Shown piece after piece: positions 37,679 through 46,804 of a DNA stretch of 64,000 bases. The stretch is from NCBI GenBank assembly GCA_022870745.1, contig CP085323.1, forward strand, positions 1-64,000, in the 5' to 3' direction. The position numbers and the translations under genes are program-made. The DNA is from Silvibacterium acidisoli (GTDB lineage Bacteria > Acidobacteriota > Terriglobia > Terriglobales > Acidobacteriaceae). The notes under the pieces were generated by a model. The model had not been told where the DNA came from. It was given only the letters and a program-made list of their open reading frames with translations, and did not search any database. The stretch's first letter is position 1, and the number at the start of each line of letters is the position of its first letter.

Positions 37679-38724
37679 CCTACAGGTTCGTAAGGCAGCC
37701 GCACGCCCTCACTGCTCGCATGACGAGCCAGTTCCAGCAGACGCGTCGTGCGCAGTGCTTCTTCGGGCTTTACTACAAGCGGAGTAATGCCGAGCAACGC
37801 ATCTCGCACGTTCTCGTACAACAAGCGATAGTCTCCCGGCAGCGTCTCGATTTTCTCTACAGGCCCATCGACGAGATAGAGTTCACCCCAGCACTTCTCG
37901 GGGTTTACACCGAAACCTGGATCGCCATAAGTCTTCCCCGCCTTGGCCTGGTCTTCCTGCGGATCGATCCCCCACTGCACGAAGCTGCCCTTTGTTCCAT
38001 GGACGACAAAGCGAGCGCCCGGCCATTGCGCAGAGAGCGTCGAGTACAACATCGCCGTCACGCCGGAAGAAAACTTCAGCTGGATCGTGAACGCGTCGTC
38101 GACTACCGCCGTTCTGCGATCGACGCGCACATCGGCAAATATATCCTCGGGGTCGCCAAAAAGCGTGGTGGCCTGGTCGACAAGGTGCGCTCCGAGATCG
38201 AACAACACGCCTCCGCCCGGACCGCCATTCTCGCGCCATCTCTCCAGCCGTGCCTCTGCGCGAAAGCGGTCGAGCCGATTCTCAAACATCACGATGCGGC
38301 CCAATCTGCCTGATGCCAGGATTTTCCTGAGCGTAAGAAAGTCGCCGTCCCAGCGGCGGCTCTGATACGCCGTGAGCAGCAGCTTGCGCTCGCGCGCCAG
38401 CTCGATCAGCTTGCGTGCTTCCTCTGATGTCAGCGTGAACGGCTTGTCGATCACAACGTTTTTGCCGGCCCTCAGGCACTGCTGCGCGTGCTCGAAGTGC
38501 GCTGCGCTCGGCGTGGCCACTACGACAAGCTGGATGCTCTCATCCCGCAGCATTTCCTCGATCGAACGCGCGATCTTCACGTCAGGATAAGCAAGCTGCG
38601 CTTCATCTCCCTTGCGTTGCACGATGGTTGCCAGTTCCAGCCCCGGCGTTGCTTTGATCACCGCCGTGTGGAAGATCTTCCCGGCGAGCCCGAATCCAAT
38701 CACTGCTGTACGAATGTCTGCCAT
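37675..38724 (-). CDS. Gfo/Idh/MocA-family oxidoreductase
   Basis: A 349-residue NAD(P)-dependent sugar or inositol-type dehydrogenase. The dinucleotide-binding start ADIRTAVIGFGLAGKIFH has the GxGxxG pattern; VVVATPSAAHFEHAQQCL and NVVIDKPFTLTSEEARKLIELA (the EKP-like motif, here DKP) follow. In the C-terminal domain GGGVLFDLGAHLVDQATTLFG holds the catalytic Asp/His pair. The open frame reaches 38808, but the ATG at 38724 starts at the first strand. No ribosome binding site; GACAAT (38731-38736, minus strand) lies 6 bases upstream. Divergent from the small DUF3309-like gene. Substrate unknown. Confidence 0.9.
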   Translation of the reverse strand: MADIRTAVIGFGLAGKIFHTAVIKATPGLELATIVQRKGDEAQLAYPDVKIARSIEEMLRDESIQLVVVATPSAAHFEHAQQCLRAGKNVVIDKPFTLTSEEARKLIELARERKLLLTAYQSRRWDGDFLTLRKILASGRLGRIVMFENRLDRFRAEARLERWRENGGPGGGVLFDLGAHLVDQATTLFGDPEDIFADVRVDRRTAVVDDAFTIQLKFSSGVTAMLYSTLSAQWPGARFVVHGTKGSFVQWGIDPQEDQAKAGKTYGDPGFGVNPEKCWGELYLVDGPVEKIETLPGDYRLLYENVRDALLGITPLVVKPEEALRTTRLLELARHASSEGVRLPYEPVG

Positions 38725-38782
38725 GCGGCCATTGTCGCACGCAGATCGGCCCGCTGTTTCACACTGTGCTACACTCGCGGCC

Positions 38783-38944
38783 ATGCCACTTATCATCATC
38801 CTGATCATTCTGCTGATTCTGGCTGGAGGCGGCGGGTACTACATGGGACCCGGCGTCGGCTATTACGGAGGCGGTGGCCTCAGCCTTGTGCTCGCGATCA
38901 TCATCCTGTACCTGCTCTTCGGTCGCGGACGCCGCACGCTCTAA
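38783..38944 (+). CDS. 53-residue DUF3309-like small membrane protein
   Basis: Two hydrophobic helices, MPLIIILIILLILAGGG and GLSLVLAIIILYLLFG, flank a Gly/Tyr-rich hinge (GGGYYMGPGVGYYGGGG), followed by a basic tail RGRRTL. This is the layout of DUF3309 proteins, very common small inner-membrane peptides of unknown function. TACACT (38770-38775) ends 7 bases before the ATG and there is no Shine-Dalgarno, suggesting a leaderless message. The GH20 gene begins 61 bases downstream. Confidence 0.75.
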   Translation: MPLIIILIILLILAGGGGYYMGPGVGYYGGGGLSLVLAIIILYLLFGRGRRTL

Positions 38945-39005
38945 CATTCTCCACGCTCATGCGGTTCAACGAGCGAACAGCAGAGCACTGCCTGCAGGAC
39001 TTTTC

Positions 39006-40652
39006 ATGAAATCCTTTCTGACTCGAAGCATCAATCGCAGGAAATTTCTCGTCAGCAGCGGCCTCGCAATCGCCGCCGCAGCCGCGCCGAAGCTGCACGC
39101 AGCAACCGGGACAAAACAGCCGGTACGAGGCATCATGGTCGATGCCGGGCGCACCCCCGAGACCATGGAGTACTACCATCGCGTCCTCGACTTCTGTTCA
39201 GAGTGGCAGATCAACACGCTGCACTTCCGCCTTACCGACGATCAGGGCTCGGCAATGCGCTTTACTACCGTGCCCGGCCTGATGATGCATCGCAATGCCT
39301 TCACCGCCGACGAGCTGCATGACCTCGTTCTCTACGGACAGAAGAATGGCGTCGACATCATCCCCGAGGTCGAGTCCTTCGGACACACGGGCTTCATCAC
39401 CCTCTCGAAAACCTACGGCCACCTGCTCGACGCTGACCCTGACGGGTCGAAGGAGTTCTCAGGCCTCTGCCCCGTGCATCCGGAAACGCTGCCGCTCTTC
39501 GAGAAGCTTTACAAAGAAGTGGCAGCTATCTTCCCTTCTGTCTACTTCCACGGCGGCTGTGACGAAGTCAATTGGGGCGGCTCTGAGCTCTCGAAGAAAG
39601 CGCTGGCGCAGAAGTCGCGCGCACAGATCTGGGGCGAGTACGTGAACGCTCTGAACAAAATCGCGCGCGGCCTGCACAAGGAATTCATCGTGTGGGGTGA
39701 CTTCATCCTACACAAGGAACCGGAGATACTCTCACATCTCGACAAGAACATCGTTCTGCACGACTGGAACTACTCCGACAACAACGCGGTGAAGATCGAG
39801 GAGACACGCCGCAAGATCCGCGAGAATGGCTCGCGTGCTCTCGGCGCGCCCGCTCTCCATTGTTGGGGATGGGGAGCGCGCGTCGGCACCGAGCAGCTGC
39901 GCAACATCGATGCCTTCGCGGACTCCTACTACAACAACGGAGACGAGGGAACGCTCGGCGTCATTCTCACCAACTGGCTGCCCAGCCGCTATATTCAGAA
40001 TTCCATCTGGGACGGCTTTGCCTACGCTGCCGTTGCCTTCAACATGGGCACTGCGACAGCGCAGACCTCGGGCCTGCGCCGCTTTGTCGAGAAGCATTAC
40101 GACGCCGAGTGGAACGAAGACTGGGCCGAGGCGTTCCGCATTGTCTACGACGACGCTCCCGCAGCCAAACGTCGCGGTACCGAATCGTGGATGAAGTGGC
40201 CACTGGCAGCGCCATGGTCCAGCGACGAAGAGCTCAGGGCCGCGCTGGCACAGCCTCCGCTGGGTGAGAATCCGTTTACGCGCATGCGCAGCAGTCTGGC
40301 GAAGGTGCAGCTCCAGGTGAGGAAGAACCACGCGGACTTCATGGCCTTCTCGCTATGTGCCGAGTACCTGGAGCGCATGTACTGGCGCGACCAGGTGCTA
40401 CATCAGGTCACGGACGCCGAAAGCTCGAAGCTGTTAGTTGCCGACATAGCGGATGGCGATCAAGGTCTGGCCGCGGCTCTTCAGGAAGACTGGAAGAGCG
40501 GCCGTTTCCCGGGCGATGAATCTCTCACCGCGCCGATTGCGGAGTTTTCTCTCAAGGATCAGGTGGTCTTCGCATGGATGAAAGCCACCGCTTATTCCGC
40601 ATCGCTCGCCGCACAGCCGGAACGTTTCTACCAGCTTCTGCAATCGAAGTAA
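39006..40652 (+). CDS. GH20-like beta-N-acetylhexosaminidase, Tat-exported
   Basis: A 548-residue exported glycosidase. The Tat signal NRRKFLVSSGLAIAAAAAP has the twin Arg. The TIM barrel shows GIMVDAGR, LHFRLTDDQGSAMRF and VDIIPEVESFGHTG, then VYFHGGCDEVNWGG, where Asp186-Glu187 match the catalytic Asp-Glu pair of GH20; the usual HxGGDE is HGGCDE here. GH20 enzymes remove terminal GlcNAc/GalNAc by substrate assistance. No N-terminal GH20b domain is present. The frame opens at 38874, but ATG 39006 begins the Tat signal. It ends in a 14-bp hairpin. Exact specificity is uncertain. Confidence 0.82.
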   Translation: MKSFLTRSINRRKFLVSSGLAIAAAAAPKLHAATGTKQPVRGIMVDAGRTPETMEYYHRVLDFCSEWQINTLHFRLTDDQGSAMRFTTVPGLMMHRNAFTADELHDLVLYGQKNGVDIIPEVESFGHTGFITLSKTYGHLLDADPDGSKEFSGLCPVHPETLPLFEKLYKEVAAIFPSVYFHGGCDEVNWGGSELSKKALAQKSRAQIWGEYVNALNKIARGLHKEFIVWGDFILHKEPEILSHLDKNIVLHDWNYSDNNAVKIEETRRKIRENGSRALGAPALHCWGWGARVGTEQLRNIDAFADSYYNNGDEGTLGVILTNWLPSRYIQNSIWDGFAYAAVAFNMGTATAQTSGLRRFVEKHYDAEWNEDWAEAFRIVYDDAPAAKRRGTESWMKWPLAAPWSSDEELRAALAQPPLGENPFTRMRSSLAKVQLQVRKNHADFMAFSLCAEYLERMYWRDQVLHQVTDAESSKLLVADIADGDQGLAAALQEDWKSGRFPGDESLTAPIAEFSLKDQVVFAWMKATAYSASLAAQPERFYQLLQSK

Positions 40653-40657
40653 GTCAA

Positions 40658-40689
40658 ATGCCGTATGTCCGGCCACGGACATACGGCAT
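40658..40689 (+). terminator. Hairpin terminator after the GH20 gene
   Basis: A perfect 14-bp stem ATGCCGTATGTCCG/CGGACATACGGCAT with a GCCA loop starts 5 bases after the stop codon; CCTTT follows. Confidence 0.7.
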
Positions 40690-40824
40690 CCTTTGCCGGA
40701 CACTGCCAACTTTCACTATCTCCCATAACTCGCTGAAAACAAAAAGCCTGAATTTGGCACAGTGCGTGCACTATTCTCTTGCGAAGCCGTAAACCGCGCG
40801 GCTCCACAAGAGGATAGAGCGCCC

Positions 40825-43365
40825 ATGCTCGCAAGTCTGATGCAGGATCTACGCTACGCCATTCGGCAGCTGCGCCGCACGCCAGGCTTCACGGTGACCG
40901 CAGTGGTCACGCTGGCGCTGGGCATCGGGGCGAATGGAGCGATTTTCACGTTCATCCACGGCATGCTCCTGAAAGACCTTCCGGTAGCGGATCCGGCGAC
41001 GCTCGTGCGTCTGGGCGACAACACCGATTGCTGCGTAAATGTGGGCACTCGCGACGACGGCGATTACTCGCTCTTCTCGCTCGACACCTACCAGAAGATG
41101 CGGAGATCCCTACCCGAGTTTGAAGAACTCGCAGCTATGCAAGCGGGCTTCTCGTTTCGCCCCATCACGGCACGCCGCGACGGCCACGGCAACCTCGCCC
41201 GCTCAATGAATGGCGAGTTTGTCTCTGGAAATTATTTCCGCACTTTCGGCCTCGCCCCTCATGCCGGCCGCCTCTTCAACGACTCAGACGATGCAGAGGG
41301 ATCGCCGATTGTAGCCGTCCTCAGCTACGACGCATGGAAGAACAACTACGCCTCCGGCCCCAGTGTCGTGGGCAGCACCTTCTGGATCAACACACAGCCC
41401 GTTACCATCGCCGGCATTGCTCCTGAAGGATATTTCGGAGACCGCATTTCGCCGAGCCAGCCGGACTTCTACCTGCCTATCGGCAGCATGACGCGGTTGA
41501 CCGGCGCGCCCTACCTGCATAACGCGAAAGTGAACTGGCTGTACATGATCGGGCGCGTGAAGCCAGGAACGGCTATCGGGCCGTTGCAGACAAAGGTCAG
41601 CGGTACGTTGCGCTCCATCTTTGCATCGATCTGGGGTCTGCCGAGCGTTTATGAGAAATCGATACTGTCACGGGCACATATTGCGCTGACGCCCGGCGGA
41701 GCCGGCATTCGCAACCTGCATGACGAAGATGCCCAGGAACTCTGGCTGCTCATGGGCATCTCCGGCACCGTTCTGCTGATTGCCTGCGCCAATATAGCCA
41801 ACCTGTTGCTGGTGCGGGGCATGGGCCGCGCCGGAGAGATGTCCCTTCGCTCCGCGCTCGGCGCACATCGCACACGCATCCTGCGACAACTGCTGACTGA
41901 GAGCCTGCTGCTTGCGGGCATCAGTGGTGTGGCCGGAGTTGGCGTCGCATGCCTCGGAGCACGAGCCCTGCTGAGCATGGCTTCTTCCAGGGATGGCAGC
42001 CTTCCTGTCAGCGCCAATCCTTCGCCGGAGGTGCTGGCCTTCGCGCTCGGCCTGACCCTGCTGACTGGAATTCTCTTCGGCCTCGCCCCTGCGTGGGTTT
42101 CTTCAAAGTCAGACCCGATCGAAGCACTCCGCTCCGGCACTCGCGCAACAACCGGAGGCGCAACTCTGCTGCAGCGCGGCCTCGTGGTAGGGCAGGCAGC
42201 ACTTTCGCTGATTCTGCTCGTGACCGCAGGCCTCTTCACGCAAAGCCTGAACAAGCTGCAGCATGTCGACCTGAAGCTCGACACAACAAACCGTTACATC
42301 GTGCACATCAATCCGCAGGGAGCGGGCTATTCGCAGCCGCGGCTTGAAGCGCTTTACCAGAGCATCGAACAGCGCTTTCACATGCTGCCCGGGGTGCAAA
42401 GGGTCGGCATCGCCAGCTATACCCCGATGGAAGACAACAACGTCAGCGTATCCGTGCAAGTGCAAGGCAAGCCCGAAACCGGCGACAGCGCTTCACCAAT
42501 ACGCATCAACTCCGAGTATTTCGATTCCGTGGGTACGCGGGTCGTGAGAGGCCGTGGCTTTCGCGGGAATGATACCTCGATTTCGCAACGAGTCGCGGTG
42601 ATCAACGAAACCGCCGCGCGAAAACTCTTTGCTCCAGGCGAAAACCCCATCGGCCATCACATCGGTTCTTCCGGACCGGTAAGCAGCGGCGACTTCGAGA
42701 TAGTAGGCATCGTCGAAGACACGGTTTACACGAGCGTGAGAATGAAGAATCATCTCGTCTTCTTCATCCCCGGCGTGCAGCGCGGCGCGAGCGCAAAGGG
42801 CCCCATTGAGCAGGACGACTCCCTCTACGCGGGCGCCATCGTGATTGCAGCCGATCAGCCAATCGCAGACATCGAGGCAAAAACGCGGCAGACGCTCGCT
42901 TCCATCAATCCCAACCTTACCGTGGTGAAGTTTGAAACCTTCTCTGACCAGGTTGCAGACCGCTTCCATGGCGATCGCCTGCTGGCAAAGCTCACCGGGC
43001 TCTTCAGTGCCGTCGCTCTCATGCTCGCAACGATAGGCCTGTACGGCGTAACCGCATATGGAGTAGCACGGCGCACCTCCGAGATCGGTATCCGTATCGC
43101 TCTAGGTGCGGAGCGGCGCAGGGTCGTTGCAATGGTGCTTCGCGGCACCCTCCTGCAAACCGGACTGGGACTTCTGATTGGTCTTCCCATCGCCCTGCTG
43201 GGCGCGCGCATCATGAAATCGCAGCTCTACGAAATTAACGGTGTTAACGCGCTGGTGCTGTCGGCTGCCGTGTCGATGCTGGCTCTCGCCGCGGCCATTG
43301 CGGGCTTTCTGCCTGCGCGTCATGCAGCATACATTGATCCGCAAGAGGCGCTTCGCCATGAGTGA
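40825..43365 (+). CDS. ADOP-family permease (acidobacterial duplicated orphan permease; MacB/FtsX type)
   Basis: An 846-residue membrane protein with two tandem MacB/FtsX permease units. The start QDLRYAIRQLRRTPGFTVTAVVTLALGIGANGAIF (read as adjoining segments) is the signature of ADOP proteins. A periplasmic MacB core follows (NYFRTFGLAPHAGRLF, VLSYDAWKNNYASGPSVVG). The first FtsX unit includes IACANIANLLLVRGMGRAGEMSLRSALGAHR; the second ends RRTSEIGIRIALGAERRRVVAM...ARHAAYIDPQEALRHE. ADOPs lack an adjacent ATPase, as here, and are thought to use one encoded elsewhere. The GTG at 40762 is a possible alternative start; GAGGATAGAG fits the ATG. Confidence 0.93.
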   Translation: MLASLMQDLRYAIRQLRRTPGFTVTAVVTLALGIGANGAIFTFIHGMLLKDLPVADPATLVRLGDNTDCCVNVGTRDDGDYSLFSLDTYQKMRRSLPEFEELAAMQAGFSFRPITARRDGHGNLARSMNGEFVSGNYFRTFGLAPHAGRLFNDSDDAEGSPIVAVLSYDAWKNNYASGPSVVGSTFWINTQPVTIAGIAPEGYFGDRISPSQPDFYLPIGSMTRLTGAPYLHNAKVNWLYMIGRVKPGTAIGPLQTKVSGTLRSIFASIWGLPSVYEKSILSRAHIALTPGGAGIRNLHDEDAQELWLLMGISGTVLLIACANIANLLLVRGMGRAGEMSLRSALGAHRTRILRQLLTESLLLAGISGVAGVGVACLGARALLSMASSRDGSLPVSANPSPEVLAFALGLTLLTGILFGLAPAWVSSKSDPIEALRSGTRATTGGATLLQRGLVVGQAALSLILLVTAGLFTQSLNKLQHVDLKLDTTNRYIVHINPQGAGYSQPRLEALYQSIEQRFHMLPGVQRVGIASYTPMEDNNVSVSVQVQGKPETGDSASPIRINSEYFDSVGTRVVRGRGFRGNDTSISQRVAVINETAARKLFAPGENPIGHHIGSSGPVSSGDFEIVGIVEDTVYTSVRMKNHLVFFIPGVQRGASAKGPIEQDDSLYAGAIVIAADQPIADIEAKTRQTLASINPNLTVVKFETFSDQVADRFHGDRLLAKLTGLFSAVALMLATIGLYGVTAYGVARRTSEIGIRIALGAERRRVVAMVLRGTLLQTGLGLLIGLPIALLGARIMKSQLYEINGVNALVLSAAVSMLALAAAIAGFLPARHAAYIDPQEALRHE

Positions 43366-43569
43366 AGATCGCCTGCGATACAGACAGATCGGTTTGCAGC
43401 TATGCCTCCAAGCAGCTGCCTTGTGCAGCGGCACGCTCCTATGCCGCTGCACGATTTTTATCTGAAGCAGACTAGTCACCGGGCGGCTACCGTTCATCGA
43501 TAAACCGTTGACCACCCTTACTGGAATTTGCGAACATCTCCGGCATCCCACGCTTTGCCAGGAGGTTTC

Positions 43570-43977
43570 ATGGCTTTGTCCGACGTAACATTGACAGCAC
43601 CGCAACCATCGAAGGCCGCACTGTGGACGGGACGCGTCCTGTCCGCCCTTCCTGCGCTCATGCTGCTGAGCGGCGGCATCTTCGCATGGACCGCATCACC
43701 GCAGGTAGTTGAAGGAACCGAAAAGATGGGTTACCTTTCAAGCCTGCTGCCCGTGCTTGGCACTGTTGAGCTGGTCTGCGCAGTGCTTTACATCATTCCG
43801 CAAACAGCCGTGCTTGGCGCGCTGCTGCTTACCGCATACTTCGGCGGCGCAGTTGCGACGCACGTCCGCGTACAGGACCCGATGTGGCCAGTTCCGATCG
43901 TCTTCGGCATCATCATCTGGCTCGGGCTTTTACTGCGACGCCCGCATCTGTGGAGAGCGTTGAAAGACATGCATTGA
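43570..43977 (+). CDS. DoxX-like family membrane protein
   Basis: A 135-residue protein with four membrane helices: LWTGRVLSALPALMLLSGG, GYLSSLLPVLGTVELVCAVLYI, TAVLGALLLTAYFGGAVATHV and WPVPIVFGIIIWLGLLLRRP. The R-V-L-S-A-L start and the GAVATHVR segment match DoxX-like (DoxX_2) proteins. AGGAGG lies 6 bases upstream of this ATG. It is distinct from the classical DoxX at 18688. It stands alone, ends at a strong inverted repeat, and its function is unknown. Confidence 0.82.
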   Translation: MALSDVTLTAPQPSKAALWTGRVLSALPALMLLSGGIFAWTASPQVVEGTEKMGYLSSLLPVLGTVELVCAVLYIIPQTAVLGALLLTAYFGGAVATHVRVQDPMWPVPIVFGIIIWLGLLLRRPHLWRALKDMH

Positions 43978-43991
43978 GGAGGCAGGGATCA

Positions 43992-44023
43992 GGGGATTAG
44001 GAAAACGATACGCCCTAATCCCC
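43992..44023. terminator. Bidirectional hairpin between convergent genes
   Basis: GGGGATTAGG/CCTAATCCCC, a perfect 10-bp inverted repeat with a 12-base loop, lies between genes ending at 43977 (+) and 44039 (-). No T run on either side. Confidence 0.55.
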
Positions 44024-44038
44024 GGCCTCTGTTCGTGC

Positions 44039-45004
44039 CTACTGTATCGCCTCGTATGTCACATAAGCGAAGCGCATTGAATCGGGAGCCCACGAATTTA
44101 CATTCATGCTTCCCTGCCCGCCTTTGGCCTGCGTAAGCGTCTTCTGAGACTTCGCGACCACGTCGTTGTGTATCTCGACAAGTTTGAAGACGATCTTTAC
44201 ATCACGAGGGTCATGCGTGGGCGTGCCTGCCGGATACGCAATGTAGACCAGTTTCTTCCCATCCGGAGCTATGTGCGGAAACCAGTCCTGCATGCTGTCG
44301 CTCACCACCATCTCGGCCTTCGCATCGTTGTCGCCCGCGCCCTCTGCAGGAAAGCGCCACACCGCTTCCTTCCCCGAGCGGTCGGAGTTGATATAGATCC
44401 ACTTGCCGTCCGGTGAATAGTCAGGACCGTCATCCTGTCCCTTGTCTGAGGTCAACCGCTTCTCATCGCCACCCGTAGCAGGCTGCGCATAGATGTCGTA
44501 CTGCTTGCCGCCGATCGGGCGCTGCGCGACATAGGCAATCGTCTTGTTATCCGGCGACCAGCCATGAAAATAGCTCGGAGAGACATGCGTCATCTGCTTA
44601 ATATTGCTGCCGTCGGCATCGGCAACATATACCTCAGAGCCATGTTCTTCGCCCTGCGATGCGGAGAAGGCCAATAGCTGGCCATCGGGAGAAATCGCCT
44701 TGTCGTTGTTGCAGTGATAATCAGCAGGGATCTGCAGCTTCTCTTTCTCTTCCACCGTGCCGTCGGATTTGAAATCGAGCTTGTGGATCATGCCGCCCGA
44801 ATTCGAGATCAGGTATTTGCCATCGGGCGACCAGTTGGGAGCCTCCCATATCGTGTCCGCCGTAAAGATCAGCTTCGACGTGTGGGTGCGCAGATCGTAG
44901 ACATACATACGGCTGCGCATGGGAGCATCGGCAGCATGCGCCATCCACGGGAGCGAGAGGGAGAATGCAACAGCAGTAAGCAAACGGCACGCGGAAACCT
45001 TCAT
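44039..45004 (-). CDS. Exported PD40/WD40-like beta-propeller protein (TolB-like)
   Basis: A 321-residue exported protein. A signal peptide (CRLLTAVAFSLSLPWMAHA) precedes six propeller blades with the PD40 pattern: NWSPDGKYLISNSGG, AISPDGQLLAFSAS, GWSPDNKTIAYVAQ, DYSPDGKWIYINSDRSG, HIAPDGKKLVYIAY and SWAPDSMRFAYVTY. TolB-like propellers bind proteins or oligopeptides in the periplasm; this one has no TolB N-terminal domain. AAGGA lies 8 bases before the ATG at 45004 (ATG 45010 is also possible). It follows the exported DUF1349-like gene by 40 bases and is probably coexpressed. Confidence 0.85.
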   Translation of the reverse strand: MKVSACRLLTAVAFSLSLPWMAHAADAPMRSRMYVYDLRTHTSKLIFTADTIWEAPNWSPDGKYLISNSGGMIHKLDFKSDGTVEEKEKLQIPADYHCNNDKAISPDGQLLAFSASQGEEHGSEVYVADADGSNIKQMTHVSPSYFHGWSPDNKTIAYVAQRPIGGKQYDIYAQPATGGDEKRLTSDKGQDDGPDYSPDGKWIYINSDRSGKEAVWRFPAEGAGDNDAKAEMVVSDSMQDWFPHIAPDGKKLVYIAYPAGTPTHDPRDVKIVFKLVEIHNDVVAKSQKTLTQAKGGQGSMNVNSWAPDSMRFAYVTYEAIQ

Positions 45005-45044
45005 ATCCATTCCTTTTCGTCTCGATTCAAAAACAGAACTGCGA

Positions 45045-45842
45045 CTACTCAACCTTGCCCGCTTCATTCTCAAGCACGACCTTTGAGAAGACGCCCGTAT
45101 CCACCGTTGCGGGCAGATGCGAGCAGAACCCAATGCCTACGTAGAACGGCCCATCGAAGTGTAGTGTGACCGGCGGCCCGAACTGGTGCAGCGGCTCACC
45201 CTTCAGGCTGACGAAGATCGCTACCTGGTCGCCCTTCTTCTCGATACCGATACGCTGCGCCATTACGCCATTCATCGTGCCGCCGAAGCGAAATTGCATG
45301 TCGCTCATCTGTGAGCCTTTTTCCGGGCGCTCAGCAAGATGAATCATTCCTGTTCCGTGCATGCCAAGCATGGCTTCTTTCGAATCGTCTTCAAGCGTCT
45401 GGCGGATGATCAGCACGACCTTACGATCGTTGTAGCCGTTCGGATCGGGAAAAGTTGTATCCGCTGCCAGTGATACATCGCCCGACATCTTCTTGTAGAG
45501 AAAATGAAACTCGTCGCGCTGATACCAGATGTTGTACCCCGCGGAGTGAATCGTATACTGCTTCAGCGCCTGGTCATAGCTGGCGCTGCCCTGCACCAGA
45601 GCGCTGCCCACGTCAGCCTGTCCGTCAAAAATCCCAATCGATTTGTTTTCGATACGGCTCGGACGATGAAAGTCCGCCGGCGGAGGAACCTGCTTATGCG
45701 TTGCAGAACCAGGCAATGCCCAGTCGGGAACGGCCGGATTGGATTGGGCCTGCAGAAATAAAGGCGAAGCGCAAACAGAGAGAGTCAGAAGCAGAGAGAC
45801 GCGGGAGAATTTCGCAGCAGAACAACCAAAGGAACGTTTCAT
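45045..45842 (-). CDS. Exported concanavalin-like (DUF1349-type) protein
   Basis: A 265-residue exported protein, with signal peptide SRVSLLLTLSVCASPLFLQAQ. The domain has GIFDGQADVGSALVQGSASYD, YNIWYQRDEFHFLYKKMSGDVSL, VVLIIRQTLEDDSKEAMLG, IGIEKKGDQVAIFVSLKG and PFYVGIGFCSHLPATVDTGVFS, all typical of DUF1349-type jelly rolls that bind carbohydrates. In related genomes this domain and the PD40 propeller occur fused in one chain; here they are adjacent genes (40 bases apart). The open frame extends to 46589, but residues before the ATG at 45842 are antisense to the cyclophilin gene and have no coding look. Confidence 0.7.
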   Translation of the reverse strand: MKRSFGCSAAKFSRVSLLLTLSVCASPLFLQAQSNPAVPDWALPGSATHKQVPPPADFHRPSRIENKSIGIFDGQADVGSALVQGSASYDQALKQYTIHSAGYNIWYQRDEFHFLYKKMSGDVSLAADTTFPDPNGYNDRKVVLIIRQTLEDDSKEAMLGMHGTGMIHLAERPEKGSQMSDMQFRFGGTMNGVMAQRIGIEKKGDQVAIFVSLKGEPLHQFGPPVTLHFDGPFYVGIGFCSHLPATVDTGVFSKVVLENEAGKVE

Positions 45843-45992
45843 GAAAAAGCACTCTAGCAGATGAAAACGGCGGCAGGCCATCGAAACCTGATGAATGGTC
45901 TGACCAAAATCAGCCCCGGTTCGCACAGATCGAAAGGCCGCCGGATTTCTCGGTTCGGCTTCCATGCTGTAACCTGTTCCTTGGGATTTTTG

Positions 45993-46778
45993 ATGAAAGC
46001 TCCGAACCTTTTTGCTTCTCTTCTCCTGTCGTCGTGCGTGTTCGCAGCCTGTGGCACGGCGCAGACGCCGACACCTGATTCCCCAACTTCCAACGATCCG
46101 CAAGCGGCTGCACCTGCAAGCCAGACTCCGCCTGCATCGTCCTCGACTCAGGACCTGCCGGATTCTCCCGGTTCCCAGGTTCCCGTAAGCCCGCAACCTA
46201 CCGGCCCCACCGCGGTCTTCGATACATCGATGGGACGCATCACCTGCCAGCTCTTTCAAAAGGAAGCTCCGCAGACAGTTGCGAATTTTATCGGCCTGGC
46301 CGAAGGCACGAAGGACTGGACCGATCCCAATACGAAGCAGAAGGTTCATGGCAAGCCGCTCTACGACGGCACGACCTTTCATCGCGTGATCCCGGAGTTC
46401 ATGATCCAGGGTGGAGATCCGCTCGGCAACGGCATGGGCGATCCAGGCTACTACTTCAACGACGAGTTCGATCCCAACCTGAACTTCGACGTTCCCGGAC
46501 GCCTGGCCATGGCAAACTCCGGCCCGAACACAAACGGCTCGCAGTTCTTCATCACCGAGGCTCCAACCGAGCATCTGAATCAGAAGCACACGATTTTCGG
46601 CCAGTGCAATGAGTCGAGCATACTTGTTGTGAAATCAATCGCCCGCGTCGAACGCGACGGCGAAGACAAGCCGATCACTCCGGTCGTCCTCAAGAAGGTC
46701 ACCATCGTGCAACCGGGGCAGCCTTTGCCGCCGCCGGCCAATTCCACTGCTGCTCCTGCGGCAACGCCGCAGCATTAA
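45993..46778 (+). CDS. Exported cyclophilin-type peptidyl-prolyl isomerase (probable lipoprotein)
   Basis: A 261-residue protein: signal peptide (APNLFASLLLSSCVFAACG, with lipobox-like LSSC or FAAC), a Pro/Ser/Thr linker of about 50 residues, then a cyclophilin domain. Active-site motifs are FHRVIPEFMIQGGDP, RLAMANSGPNTNGSQFFITEA and KHTIFGQC, with catalytic Arg, Phe, Met and Gln retained. It assists folding in the periplasm or at the outer membrane. The frame opens at 45861, but ATG 45993 begins the signal peptide. The next gene, 26 bases on, encodes a cytosolic cyclophilin, giving a tandem pair. Confidence 0.9.
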   Translation: MKAPNLFASLLLSSCVFAACGTAQTPTPDSPTSNDPQAAAPASQTPPASSSTQDLPDSPGSQVPVSPQPTGPTAVFDTSMGRITCQLFQKEAPQTVANFIGLAEGTKDWTDPNTKQKVHGKPLYDGTTFHRVIPEFMIQGGDPLGNGMGDPGYYFNDEFDPNLNFDVPGRLAMANSGPNTNGSQFFITEAPTEHLNQKHTIFGQCNESSILVVKSIARVERDGEDKPITPVVLKKVTIVQPGQPLPPPANSTAAPAATPQH

Positions 46779-46804
46779 TGCAGAATTAACCGAAGGAGTT
46801 TTCT

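Noticed and set aside
45843..46589. N-terminal extension of the DUF1349-like frame
   Set aside because: Runs antisense through the cyclophilin gene and lacks coding character; the signal peptide starts at 45842.
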